Positions 22,908 to 34,976 are shown, numbered from the stretch's first letter. The stretch is DNA of 64,000 nucleotides from Owenia fusiformis (GCA_903813345.2 CAIIXF020000007.1:31652698-31716697); one strand, 5' to 3'. A program made the numbers and translations. The notes: a model not told the origin generated them from the letters alone.

Positions 22908-23222
22908 ATGGAAGATCAGAAGCTGAGAAACGTTCAGAGTATTCGACTCGTTCGGAGGGCCATTGAAAATTTGTCTCTTCCAAAGCGATGCATCATTGGA
23001 GATATTTATGTAAATTACCACCTGAACACTTATCGCGAATTACCCTGCGTGCAGAGTCTAGTTAAACTACGAAGACGAAGCTCCCTTTTAAGAAGTGAAG
23101 TCAAACGAATGCAAAGGGTAATCGCGAATAGGAGTATTGTTTTGTCTTACTCAATCATTATTTTGTCAAAGTATTACGAAAACCATGAAATATTAGAATT
23201 CGAAGAAATCGCCGCAGATTGA
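22908..23222 (+). CDS. Candidate ORF, 104 codons, product unknown
   Basis: A complete ATG-to-TGA frame starts MEDQKLRNVQSIRLVRRAIE and ends in a glutamate-rich tail (HEILEFEEIAAD). GC is visibly higher than in the neighbours. Residues about 65-90 are basic then aliphatic (KLRRRSSLLRSEVKRMQRVI), compatible with an amphipathic helix. There is no overlap with any repeat I found, which sets it apart from most open frames in this window. No domain is recognised. It could be a single-exon gene, an exon or chance. Confidence 0.3.
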   Translation: MEDQKLRNVQSIRLVRRAIENLSLPKRCIIGDIYVNYHLNTYRELPCVQSLVKLRRRSSLLRSEVKRMQRVIANRSIVLSYSIIILSKYYENHEILEFEEIAAD

Positions 23223-23468
23223 ATTTTAAGTAAAATGAACTTTTAAGTCAACCAATCAAGTTCTCGAATTTGATTTATCTATTTTACGGTTGAAGCTGAG
23301 ACTACGCAGTGCTTTACCCACCGCATTTATGTTGAAGACTAGAACCACCACCATGGAAGTATGGCACTAAACATCCTAGTAACTTTGGTTAACCCCTTTA
23401 CATTCTACCTCAACTGTCACATTATACTCATACCTAAAAACAGAATCGAATGCATCTTATTAGCTTGT

Positions 23469-23653
23469 ATTCGCGAATGCAACTTTCAGCTACAGGATGA
23501 ACCTACTATTTTTAACCTACTATTTTATGGGCAACTCATTTAAATATGAATAGTACATGCCACCATTCTTTCATATGATTTAAATGAGTTGGTCATAAAG
23601 TACAGTAGTAGTTTAATTCCGGTGGCCGACAGCCGACAGTTGCATTCGCGAAT
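23469..23653. mobile_element. MITE-like inverted repeat, 185 bp, ends ATTCGCGAATGCAACT
   Basis: The left end ATTCGCGAATGCAACT (23469-23484) is the exact reverse complement of 23638-23653. Similarity continues inward with gaps to the shared word CAACTCATTTAAAT. The outermost ten bases, ATTCGCGAAT, are themselves palindromic. A half copy lies at 38041-38115. No transposase is present, so it is non-autonomous; target duplication is not clear. Confidence 0.75.
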
Positions 23654-23679
23654 AAAGCTTTATTCAATGTGAGTGACTA

Positions 23680-23821
23680 ATGCCTGGGTCACATTTGTTC
23701 CGATTCATCGGCCGGCGCCCGGCCGATTGAGTATTTTGTTCAAAACTGAATACAATTTTGATCAAAATACTCAATCGGCCGGGCGCCGGCCGATAAATCG
23801 GTGCAAATGTGACCCGGGCAT
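23680..23821. mobile_element. Near-perfect palindromic MITE, 142 bp, TA target duplication
   Basis: Arms of about 60 bases (ATGCCTGGGTCACATTTG… and its complement) surround an AT-rich centre near 23745. They include the GC-rich palindromic word GGCCGGCGCCCGGCC. TA occurs on both sides (23678-23679 and 23822-23823), as expected for Tc1/mariner-type insertion. Arm identity above 90 percent suggests a young element able to form a cruciform or long hairpin. Confidence 0.8.
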
Positions 23822-23934
23822 TATTAACAGTCCTATGAAATTTGAGACAGGACGACCTTGCCTATCAATGCCCCATCTTGAATGAGAACCTCTTTACTCA
23901 TGACTATTCTTGATGTTGGAATATCAGTATTCTC

Positions 23935-25180
23935 GTTTTGTTTTGAGGTATATCCAGAATTATGGCAATGTCTATACTTTCTATTCATTGTCTATACGTT
24001 CTATACTTTCGATCTCCTTTTTCATACTATCTGCCTTCGACGTTTCTATACTCTCTATACTTTCGAACTGCTTTTTCATACCAACTGCCTTTGACAAATC
24101 AGATGTCTATAGTTTCTATACTTTCGAAATGCCTTTTCATACTAACTGCCGTTGACAAAGCAGATGTCTATAGTTTCTATACTTTCGATCTGCTTTTTCC
24201 TATAACTGTCTTAGACAAATCAGATGTCTATAGTTTCTATACTTTCTATACTTTCTATCTGCTATTTTCCAGAACTGTCTTCGACATATCAGATGTCTAT
24301 ACTTTCTATACTTTCGAACTGCTTTTCCATACCAACTGCCTTTGACAAATCAGATGTCTATAGTTTCTATACTTTCGAAATGCCTTTTCATACTAACTGC
24401 CTTTGACAAAGCAGATGTCTATAGTTTCTATAGTTTCTATACTTTCGATCTGCTTTTTCCTATAACTGTCTTAGACAAATCAGATGTCTATAGTTTCTAT
24501 ACTTTCTATCTGCTATTTCCCAGAACTGTCTTCGACATATCAGATGTCTATACTTTCTATACTTTCGATCTGCTTTTTCCCATAACTGTCTTCGACAAAT
24601 CAGATGTCTACAGTTTCTATACTTTCTATACTTTCTATCTGCTTTTCACAAAACTGTCTTTGACAAATAAGATGTCTATAGTTTCTATACTTTCTATCTG
24701 CTATTTCCCAGAACTGTATTCGACATATCAGATGCATTCGATCTGCTTTTTCCCAGAAATGTCTTAGACAAATCAAATGTCTATAGTTTCTATAGTTTCT
24801 ATACTTTCGATCTGCTTTTCCCCATAACTGTCTTCGACAAATCAGATGTCTAAATAGTTTCTATACTTTCTATCTGCTTTTCCCCATAACTGTCTTCGAC
24901 AAATCAGATGTTTTGCAATGTATAGAACGTATCGAAAGTATAGAAAGTATAGACATAGGGATTTCGCCAAAATGTAAAGTATAGAAAGTATCGAAAGTAT
25001 CGAAAGTATAGACATAGGGAATTCACCAAAATCAAAAGTATAGACAGTATAGAAAGTATAGACATGTATAGACTTTAGAGAGTCCAATCGTCTAAGACTG
25101 AAAAAATCATTTAAAAAAAGCAGTTCGAAAGTATAGAAAGTATAGAATATGCCATAATTTTGGATATACATGTTTGTTTT
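23935..25180. repeat. Higher-order satellite-like array inside inverted ends
   Basis: About fifteen units of 61 bases (70 with an extra 9-mer) run from 23970 to 24912. Each carries GACAAATCAGATGTCTATAG, copies of the 9-mer TTTCTATAC, and CTGCTTTTT. Unit types recur in a fixed order of four, so unit types near 24092 and 24346 match at 254 bases, a higher-order repeat. From 24915 to 25150 the same 9-mer appears on the opposite strand. The outer edges carry inverted TATATCCA(G/A)AATTATGGCA (about 23950 and 25168), suggesting a foldback transposon that has accumulated internal arrays. Open frames here are by-products of the stop-poor repeat. Confidence 0.8.
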
Positions 25181-25282
25181 GCGGCATGCGTTCTAATGAC
25201 ACGTGTATGGGCGAGTCTGAGGTTTTCGTTTGTGATAATGGTTCTTTCAAAATGAGAGATGGAAACTTAGACAATATATATA

Positions 25283-25559
25283 TAGGTTATTTCATGCTTG
25301 ATTTTCAATATGGATTTTATTCCAGTGTAATATGAGTGACCGAGGGAAATATGATATTGGTCGAAAGAGCGTAGCGAGTGATTGTCAATATAATATTTAC
25401 CGAGGGTTTAAATATGAAAATATGATATTGGCCTTGGGCAATTTCATATTGACACTCGGTCGCTGCGCTCCCTCGGTCAATATCATATTTCCCTTCGGTC
25501 ATTATCATATTGTCACTCGGAATAAAACCCATATTCAATCCCTCCCAGTAAATAACCTA
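25283..25559. mobile_element. MITE-like palindromic element with GACCGAGGG words, 277 bp
   Basis: The left end TAGGTTATTT and right end AAATAACCTA are inverted. Inward, both arms carry TATGG(A/G)TTTTATTCC, then GACCGAGGG-type and AATATGATATTG words, with CGAGTGTCAATATGA in the right half. Short internal repeats of GACCGAGGGA(A/G)C make multiple hairpins possible. No coding capacity. Confidence 0.7.
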
Positions 25560-25635
25560 AATGCATTAAGATCATTGTTTGGGATTTTGGGGTTGGTTGT
25601 CGCCTGGCCGATTTCACTCAGTGCTTTCGCTTTCA

Positions 25636-26112
25636 CTGGTTACTGATTCGGTAACAAAATGTCGGAACGTTGAAGGTACGATTTTTCTTTTTTCCTTATT
25701 TCACGCGTTGTAGGCAGAATTCCCACGAAGTTTTTTCTCACAAACGTATATCAGTATCATATATGTTTTAGAAAATGTACATGTTTGCGAAAAATTAGCT
25801 CAGGAGACAACAGAATCGTCGATTTAATTCCTCACGCAAGTTACAGAAACGGTTTGGGTTAAAAGTGCAGATCTTAACTGTTTTTCGAAATACCGTTTCT
25901 GTAACTTAAGTGAGGCACTAAATCGACGATTCTCTTGTCTTTTGAACTATTTTTTCGCAAATGTGTACATTTTCTTAAACATATGATACTAATACACGTT
26001 TGTGTTAAAAAATGTCGTGGGAATTCTGCCTACAACGTGTGAAATAAGGAAAAAAGAAAAATCGAACCTTCGATGTTCCGACATTTTGTTACCGAAACGG
26101 TACCAGCGTAAT
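25636..26112. mobile_element. Foldback element with arms of about 230 bp
   Basis: The left arm (GGTAACAAAATGTCGGAACG at about 25651) is mirrored by the right arm ending near 26095-26112. Shared words are TTTTTCCTTATTTCAC, GTAGGCAGAATTCCCACGA, AAAATGTACA and CGTCGATTTA. The centre holds CAGAAACGG/CCGTTTCTG. A partial second copy is at 32310-32610. No protein is encoded. Confidence 0.8.
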
Positions 26113-26993
26113 CGAGTGGATCACCAATGGCTTTCCAAGTTACTGTGTTTTAATACAGCTTCTGGTCGTTACAACCTCACGGGTTACATATCAATAATAA
26201 TTTTTAAAAATTGATCGGTCGTAATGACCTCGGTTCAAATCAAATGTTCAACGATTTATATAAGTATTGAATTAAAGTGATATAGATGGCATGCGATTCC
26301 AAAGTGTTGTAATTCGTACATTCGAATCTGCGCACTTGGTTTTTTGCAAAGTAATATCTGATTCGGTATAACACAATGGTTATATCTTGTAAACGCGTCT
26401 TGTTTTTGATTTAATCTTTTTTGATAATACTGGCTTCGAGTATAATTGTACAATTGACAGGTTCAAAGAATTCTGACGCTAATTGAATGTAGACACGGAT
26501 TAAATAAGTCGACTCTGAGACACTGACTTAATGGAATAGTAGATTAAATACATAATGATATTGTAGTCACTTCGAAACACTCACTGTGAAATCCGTGATG
26601 AAGAATATCCTTCATTCAGAAATTGTTTTCTGTCGTCCAATGGTTCTACTATTATGAATGAGACACGATGGGTTTATTAGATTTTGCCTTCAACGAAGTG
26701 GCATGGTACACAAAGAGATAGAGATATTTGCTGCAACCATTTTTTCTTAAAAAGACAGATCGATGCAAATCGCATTAGGTAATTCACTTGTTAAATCTAC
26801 CAGTCTCCAAATTACAGCTAAGAACTGTGTGTAAAATAAAAGCAAAATAACCGAAAACTGAAGTAAAAAATGTGATATACATTTGATATATATATTTTTG
26901 TTCAGTGGTATCAACTGGAAATCATGCGATCAATTGATCACACAATAGCTCACGACAAGATAATCCGCAATTAATACAGTGCAATGCAACATA

Positions 26994-27243
26994 CAGGGTG
27001 GGCATAAAACGTCACACTATTTTTCAAATGCCAAAACATTTTTTGATCAAAAATAATAATTTGCACACTAAGTAAAAGTTGAAGTATCAATCTAGCAAGG
27101 GCGAATCAAAAATCAACATTATGATGGATGAACAATATTTATTTCAAAATGATAGTTGCACTCACGACCGTCACCTTCTTGGAGGAAAATGGCAATTGAA
27201 AAGTTGTGGCATTTGAAAAAGGGACCTATTTTGCCACACCCTG
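26994..27243. mobile_element. MITE with CAGGGTG termini, 250 bp
   Basis: Terminal inverted repeats start CAGGGTGGGC and CAGGGTGTGGC and continue into TTTTTCAAATGCCA(A/C)AAC on both sides. CAGGGTG ends are typical of Tc1/mariner-related elements. TA precedes the left end, but the right flank is TT, so the target duplication is decayed or the boundary is off by a base. Confidence 0.7.
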
Positions 27244-28384
27244 TTTTATTGAAACCAAGTCTCGTTTTATATGTAGTATTGGGAAATATGTAACACAATC
27301 TTTACATCAATTCATTCTGTGAAGAATATTAATAAACGTCATACGGCATCATTATCTAGTTATAATGTTAACAAAGACAGTTGATTATAGAGATTTTGGC
27401 GTTCAAAGGGCCATATATGTTGGGTTTTAAACCCCGATACAAGCAAACGAATCAGAATCGAAGCCATCAAGGAAGAACTTGATGTAATTGCAATTGGAGT
27501 TATTGCAACTGGAGGAAAATTGACACTAACAGCCATCATCGACTTTCAATTGCAAGGTGGTTACAATAATGAAGTTTAAGCAACAGAAACCCTGTGCATC
27601 AAGATAACTAACAATGACAGATTTCATTGTGCAGAAGTATATACTACCACGAAAAATGAAGTGGCCTAAAATATTTAAACCATTTCGGTTTTTCTATTTT
27701 CAAAACATCATCATTTCATTTTTTATAAAAAAAATTCAATACCACCACCGAGCTGGCCGTGATTGAATTACAGGAGTTTAATAAATTAAATAATTTGTAC
27801 ATATCCTTTATACCCAGGCCAAAGAATAGTATCCAGCAGTACAATATCTCATCATTTTTGCACAAATAGTATTCTTTATTTAAAGGGGAGCAGAATTTTA
27901 TTCCGGATACCGTTTCTGTTTACTTCTTTAATAGAGGACAGTTATTGCTCGTCAAATTTCCAATCAATGATTCTAGGGCAACATGACCGAAATAAGCATG
28001 GCTTCCAAATATATTGCCTTGTCGTTAACCTTAGGCTAATGTTTGCAAGAAAAATCAGTGAGATTAACTTTGCAGTAATTTATGAGAAGCGTGACAATTA
28101 GAAAGAACATATTGAAATTCCGATTTACAAATTGTTTCAAAGTAGTTTAGTCTGGTTCAACTGGCAATGGTTTTGTTCTAGACACTTCTCGTAAACTACA
28201 ATTTGACATAATGCATTAGTTATGTTTTCGCCAGAACCTAAACTAAATTATTGCTTCCATGGAATATGACGGTTCACTTTGCTAATCCAAATAAGCGCCT
28301 ATCTAGTCTCTATTTCCTACTTCTAAATATTCGAAGAAAATAAAAATGCTTACATTCATGTCTATGCACATTAAGGGACAAGTA

Positions 28385-29269
28385 CAGGGTGTTAAAAAAA
28401 CGCAACCCAAAGAAATCGCGATATCTTGAAAAATACTAATCCACTGTGTATGTATAGCCCCTGTTGTTAGTTAGTAGTAAAACATGATGTCTTGGACACT
28501 TGCTCAAAAGACAGTTGTACTAGCAAAACACGAAAAACGCGAATTGAAAATAACTATATCTTGGGAAATACTAATTCAATTATGTTTATTTTTTCAGGAA
28601 AAGAAAGAAAAGACTGTGTATGTATAGCACTTGTTGTCAGTAAGTTGTAAAACATGATGCCTTGGACACCTGCTCAAATGACAGTTGTACTAGGAAAATA
28701 TGAAAAAGCAGTCAGAGGTGACTGCCACAGCAATAAAACCAAATAACTTTCTAACCATGGTGTTTTGGCACTTAAGATTTGGCACAAATTATCCTCATTC
28801 AATGTGTGGTGAATTTGTGAAGTTTCATCAAAATCACTTCAGGGACTTTATAGTCATGGTCAAAATGCCTTCTTAAGTCTCCCTGATTCTGAACCAGGGC
28901 GTTTGACTGCGATTTGAAAACATTTTAACCATGACAGTGAAGTCCCTGAAGTGATTTTGATTTCACGCTACAGATTTATCATACAGTGAATGAAGATGGT
29001 TTGTGCCAAATTTGAAGAGCCAAAGCACTATGGTTAGGAAGTTATTTAATTTGTTTGCGGTTGCAGTCACCCCTGACTGCGTTTTTCGCATTTTGCTAGT
29101 ACAACTGTCTTTTGAGCAGGTGTCCAAGGCATCATGTTTTACAACTAACCATTGACAGGACCTATACATTCACAGTCTCTTCTTTATTTCCTGAAAATAT
29201 GAACATAATTGAACCAGTATTTTTCAAGATATAGCAATTTCTTTGGGTTGCGTTTTTTTGAACACCCTG
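28385..29269. mobile_element. 885-bp foldback Tc1/mariner-like element, TA duplication
   Basis: Ends CAGGGTGTT…/…AACACCCTG lie between TA dinucleotides (28383-28384 and 29270-29271). Inverted arms of about 350-400 bases cover most of the element. The left arm also holds a tandem duplication of about 160 bases (from about 28395 and 28555). Three places encode a start-like peptide MMPWTPAQ(K/M)TVVL: near 28482, near 28646 and, on the minus strand, near 29134. This resembles the helix-turn-helix start of some transposases. No full transposase exists. Confidence 0.75.
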
Positions 29270-29650
29270 TATATATTAAGGGAAATTTGTGATTCTAGTT
29301 TTATTTGTCTCTATTAAACTAAAATGAATAGGAAATAACTGTCTTAGAATAAAGGAAGCCATAATACATTGTGAATATTATATCTATAATGATGATGGAA
29401 TATGACAGTTAAAACATTACCTTAAGAAAAATTGCCACAAGGAGGGTAATTAATTTTCCATAATTGTATTTTCCGGTAGAGCATATATGCCACATAGAGC
29501 CGTTATTTCACCGATTTATTATAATTTGGGCATTTACCGTGGTAAATGCCCAGACAATTTTATGGAATCAATATTTTTAAAACATCATATGTCATTAAGG
29601 GAGCATTTAATGAAATCGATGTGGCAATATTAACTTGATTTTATGAGTTG

Positions 29651-31189
29651 AGAGTAGGGGGTCGTGATCCCGTTCCATCGATCCCGGGGACTTTTAATTG
29701 AGCGCTTTTCGACTAGTGTAAGTAAATCGATATCAAAATTTTAAAAAAAATTATCAAGTAAAAGGCTAAAAAGATTCTATAAAGCAAGTTTATATAGATC
29801 CAAAGAAAAAATAAGGAAAATTGTCAAAATATACAGAACACAATTACAAAATCGCATAGAAAGCGCGTGTACCATTGAGGGCAGACGATTTTTCAAAAAT
29901 GATATAGATTGACTCAGACATCAAAGAACGGAAATAAAATCATACTGGTAAACGATTATGGCAATGCGCAGGCGTAAGAGAAAACTTTGCGCCTGGCCTG
30001 TAAAGTTGTAATGAACATACCCTCGTTATTGTTTTGGACTTGGAATTTGTGTTTTGGACTTTTAGGGTTGTTGAAAATGTGGCACTTTTTTCACTCCAAT
30101 GAAAGTAACATTTTTTAATCTCTTGTGACGATGATATAGTCCATTTATAGAAGTGATGGAAAAAATTGTTTTGATATTAATATATTTTTGATATACTTTG
30201 TCGTTTGTTGTCATATCATTAGTGTCATCGAGTAATGACGCTTATTGTAGCAAAACATTAAAGCTAACTGAAACAATTCTCTGACTTTAACTCAGATAAT
30301 TCAATAAATATTACTTTTTCAATAAAAGAATTTATGCTTTTTAGGACCTTATTGTGAAATGAAGTCTTAAAACTATTATGTTTATCTACAGCTAGACATT
30401 TGATGATTCAAATATTACTAGCAGGGAATAATAACAAGGTAAAAACTTGACAATAAGTTTGATTAATGAAAATAAGGTTTGATTTATATCCGGGAGTTAG
30501 AAGTCAGAAAACGTGTTATTTTATCATATAATATATATTAGTTGTTCCCCAGATATAGCATAGGCGGGAAACTTTACATTAAGGATATTATTCCGAGTGT
30601 TCCTTGATTTTATTGGATAGTTACACCTATGAGAGACAGACAATCTTATTAGCCATAATTATTCCCCTAACTTACATCAGTATCGTGATCTCATGATACA
30701 ATGACACAGGATATTCATATATCCCAATTCAGGAACAACTACAAAAAGTGATTCCTGTATCAAAATCAAAATATATGCATTATTAAAGTTATAAGACCCG
30801 GTCAGTATTAAAGTTTTGGGTGTTTTTGGGCCAGTCTGTACTCGTATATGATATGACTCAATAAAACTACTCGCTCCTACTATCTTGTCTTCTGATTATT
30901 AGTCATGCTAGTGACCACTACAAACTCAGGTTGCCTAATGTTTTGTTTGTTTGTTTGGTTGGTTGGCTAATTTTTATTCTACATTTCTAGATTTGGAGAG
31001 CTAAACAAATACTAAGAATGATTTTACACTACAAAACGTATCTTGTATATACACACACATATTATGAAAAAAGCAATAATGCGATATCTTGTTATTAGAA
31101 TTCCCCAGTCTGCAATTCTTTGTATAAAGTAATTCTTGATAATTTGTGGTTTAAGTAAGGCATGATTAACAAGTTCCAAACTCCCCTGG
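29651..31189. other. No gene recognised
   Basis: AT-rich spacer between the two copies of the segmental duplication. It includes TTTG/TTGG tetranucleotide runs near 30940-30970 and the 30460-30610 segment resembling 21.3 kb. No frames with motifs. Confidence 0.4.
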
Positions 31190-32309
31190 CGCTCATTATG
31201 GATAAGTTAATGTACACGCGGATTAATTAAGTCGACGATGTAACACCGATTTAAGAGCGTAGTAGATTAGGTACAAAGGAATGTTGTTTTTACTTAGAAA
31301 CACTTTTACTTCCTAGTATGAAATCCTTGATGGCGGATGTTCGACATTCCAAAATTTGTTCTTCCTACGGGTACTATGAATGTGACATGACATTTATGAT
31401 TAGATTTTACCTTCATTGTATTACACGGGTCATATAAAAAACAAGATGGATTGATGCAAATCGCATGTGGTAACGTACTTTTCGAATTCACCAGTGTATA
31501 TATCTCCCGCTGCATATCTCCCGCACCAATATTCCCGGGAATAACTGGTAACTTTTCCATTTTAACAGATTTTTTAATAATCTGAAATATGTTCTTTTAA
31601 ATTATTGACTTTCATTCAATATACATGTTTCATATACGACAAATAAAATCAACATTAGTTTAAAAATATAAAATCTTTTCAATTTATCAGTTGAGGGAAT
31701 AATCAATGTCTCATAGATAAAAGTCACTTGTCATAGGATAAATTAGTTATGTGATGCTCGGTATTGGACATGGGGTATATCCCTCGGGATATACATCCAA
31801 AACCTCCCATAACATAACCCTCATATATTAAAAAGCTGTAACTGTAGTAGAAGGACAACATATGATGGCATCTAAATAAAATTATATGGATCAACGGATC
31901 AACCCCGCGATTATCAACCGTATATAGTAAATGCATCCTCCGACCGAAGGTTTTCAGACATCAACATTCCTTGATTCTTTCTTCCAAGAAAAATAAACTT
32001 GTGAATGAGTTCTTAACACTTAACACCCTGGATATGATATGTATTTAAAATGTCATCATATGGCTTTGGACTCATTTATTTAAATTATGAAATAATATCT
32101 TATAATTTAGATTTATCACTTTTCAGCCATCTTCCAATGTAATCTTACAAAAACCACTTTATTATGCAACATTCAACCATTTTGTGTTAACGACGGTCGT
32201 TTTCCTCGAACACACACTTGTTAAGAAGACAAAATTAACAGTTTTTATTCGAGGTTGAATACGGGCTAGGATAACACAAGTATGACTGTTCAATATATCA
32301 CACTGATGC

Positions 32310-32610
32310 TCCGCTCGACTACGCCTGGTTCGGTTACGTAAACGGAACTTCAAAAACTAAAGATTTGTACTTTTAACCCGTTCCGTTAACGTAACTAAAG
32401 CGATGTACTAAATCGACGATTCTGCTGTCTTCTGAACTATTTGTTCGCAATCGTGATTAGAATGTCGTTGAAATACTACCTACAACGCGTGAAACAAGGA
32501 AAAAAGAAAAGTCGTACCTTCGTACATTTTGTTACCGAGACCGAGTTTCTTTTGGTTCCTTTCGGTAACCAGCGTAATCAAGTGATCACCAGTGATATCA
32601 GAACATCTAC
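32310..32610. mobile_element. Partial copy of the 25.6-kb foldback element
   Basis: Shares ACTAAATCGACGATTCT, TCTGAACTATTT, CCTACAACG(C/T)GTGAAA, GGAAAAAAGAAAA and ACATTTTGTTACCGA with 25900-26110, in the same orientation. The opposite arm is missing or too decayed to see. Confidence 0.7.
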
Positions 32611-33054
32611 AAATTCTAGGATCGGAAAATAAAATACCCTATAACTGTCAATGTACAAATAGGATTCTTAATTTAAAAGGGAGCACGGTTTCATTCCGGA
32701 CACCGTTCTTTTACTTTTTCTCCACAAAAGACATTTATTGCGTACTGATAGCTTGATATTCATCAAGGTTCTAGGGCAACATGACCAAAATGTACATGGC
32801 TTTCAAATAGATTTCCTTGTCGTCAACCTTAAGGTAATGTTTGCAAGAATAATCAGTTAGATTAAGTTTGTTGTAATTAAGAAGACATGTGGCAATTAGG
32901 AAGAACATTTTAAAATTCAAATTACTAATTTTATCAAATTAGTTGAATGAAGTTCAATTTAAGTACCCATGGTTTTGCTCTTTGCACTTAAATAAGGCAT
33001 TAATATGACAAAATGGCTGTACCTAGTCCTAGTTGCTCACCATATTATTAGTTC

Positions 33055-33640
33055 AATCTTAAGTCAGATTTGAATTCCTGAGAACTTGTAGATGATTTTG
33101 AAAATAAAATATGAAACAAGTTCAAAAATACCTTTTTTGACCCTGAGAAGGTCATTGAAAGTGAAATCTCAAATCTATTTAGTCAGATTTGAACTTCTGA
33201 AAACTTGTAGACGGTTTTGAAAAAATTGGTCAATTTGAAGCAAGTTGAACAAAGACCTTTTTGACTTGAGAAGATCATTGAAGGTCAACTATTTTTTGAC
33301 CTTGAGAATGTCATTGAAGGTTAAATCTATTGTCGAATTTGAACTTTTGAGAACTTCTTGATAATTTTGAAAAAAATGGTCAATTGGCAAGTTGAAAAAT
33401 ACCCTTTTGACCTTTTTTGACATTGAGAAGGTCAATGAAGGTTAAATCTAAAGTCAGATTTGAACTTCTGATAACTTGTTGATGATTTTGAAAAGAAATT
33501 GCTCAATTTGAAGCAAGTTGAAAAAAGACCTATTTGACCCTTTTCCCCTTTTTTACCTTGAAAATGTCACTGAAGGTCAAATCTTAAATATAAAGTTAGA
33601 TTTGAACTTCTGAAAACTTGTAAATGATTTAAAAAAAACT
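33055..33640 (+). repeat. Degenerate minisatellite, units of about 115-150 bp
   Basis: AGTCAGATTTGAACTTCTGA or a close variant recurs near 33060, 33180, 33332, 33447 and 33593. Each is followed by AACTTGT(A/T)GATGATTTTGAA, a CAAGTTGAA word and TTTGACC…GAGAAGGTCATTGAAGG. Unit length varies through internal duplication of the TTTGACC part. A small GTCACCACG/CGTGGTGAC-like hairpin follows at 33740-33761. Confidence 0.8.
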
Positions 33641-34976
33641 GAAGACAGTCTAAGTCACTGGAAGTTTTAAGAATTTGTTACAGACGCCAACCGCCGATCA
33701 CCAACCGCCGTCACAAAAACGGATACCACCCCAATATGTCACCACGTTTTGGTGGTGACATAAAAACTCCTTGTTCATATTTTGTCATTGGACATAAAAT
33801 AAGGTTGCAAGTCCTTTAGCTGGAGAATACAGCTTTATTATTTTATGTAATAATCAACGAGGGGTCTAACGTTTGTTATGTACTTTCAAAGTAAAGAAAG
33901 TTCTTGGATATCTGGCGTCATCCAAATACGAAGTTTCAACTCACATTTAAAACCATGAGGAAACTCTTCAAATCTATCACAACGTTATTACCAGTAACAT
34001 GTATTTGCCTCTATCATTGACAAAAAGGGAATCAGAAGTTATTATCTTAGAATAAAACAAGCCATCATGCAATTGTACATTTTTAATTGTTGATGAATTA
34101 TGACATAGTAAAACAACGAACGTAAAGGTGCATATCTTGCAATTAAAAGATGGCATTCTTAAATGATCAATTTCATTCTAAAACCTTTTTTGATATTTCT
34201 ACTTGCTTCTGTGGACAAAAGATAATTGGTTTTAATAACCATACTAGGATTTTTTCCTGTAGATCATAAAACGACATACACACCTGTTACTTCACTCATT
34301 TAGAACAATTTTGACATTTCCGATGGTAAGTGCTTATAAAAGCTTTGAGATCAACATTTTTTAATATCACATTTTCATGTCTTATACACATTGCTCATTT
34401 ATTTGCGTTATTATCACGTCTAATGGCACATTCTAATTCAGTTCTGAGTTTGCTCCCATTTGACTTGGCAATCATTTCATTCTTTAATGGCATTTAGAGA
34501 TATAATTCATAATAACCTTACCAATTTGAAACGAACATGGTGAATCCTATCTAATCTCGCATCATCCCTGTACAGAAATCTGATCATCTAAATTCCTTAA
34601 CGACACGTGGTTCTTTAAATTGTTATCAATTATATTGTCCTTCATAACGTTGTGATCTTGATATTTTCACTGAGATTATAGTAGATCTGATAATCAGAGC
34701 GGAAGATATATCTGTTATGGTTGTTTTGCCAGACATCATGGTTAGGATGACTGTTTATCATCCATCTATAATTTTCCTTATTCATTCCTACTTTGATATC
34801 TCCGCTCTCTAACTAATACTGACATTGTTTCCCAGAAGGCTTCGTTTGTATAATATACTGGGTTACTCAAAATTGAGTACACCAGTATTATTATTTCCCA
34901 TGATAATGTCGATATTTATGTAATTATAAGCAGCGATTAAGATATTTTTCGAACATTCTATCATGCAGGTATATAT

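Larger units (their letters stand above)
26460..29650. repeat. Old segmental duplication, copy 1 (mate 31190-34400)
   Basis: Colinear matches to the mate include GATGCAAATCGCAT (26762 and 31453), ATTCCGGA(T/C)ACCGTT (27901 and 32694), TTCTAGGGCAACATGACC (27972 and 32769) with about 85 percent identity over the following 120 bases, and TTAT/CTTAGAATAAA (29343 and 34042). Offsets are about 4.7-4.8 kb. This copy was later invaded by the elements at 26994 and 28385. Both copies lack recognisable genes. Confidence 0.65.
31190..34400. repeat. Old segmental duplication, copy 2
   Basis: Mate of 26460-29650. It differs by carrying a partial foldback element at 32310-32610 and the minisatellite at 33055-33640, and by lacking the 885-bp insertion. 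Later insertions restricted to one copy show that the duplication came first. Confidence 0.65.

Noticed and set aside
23882-24767. Several overlapping frames rich in SDVYSFYTF
   Set aside because: All three plus frames are open because the 9-mer and 61-bp units lack stops; the frames cross unit boundaries arbitrarily.
24842-25171. 109-codon minus-strand frame rich in YTFYTF
   Set aside because: It is the inverted portion of the same TTTCTATAC array.
23935-25180. CRISPR-like array
   Set aside because: Repeats vary, no spacers of uniform unique sequence exist, and the context is eukaryotic.
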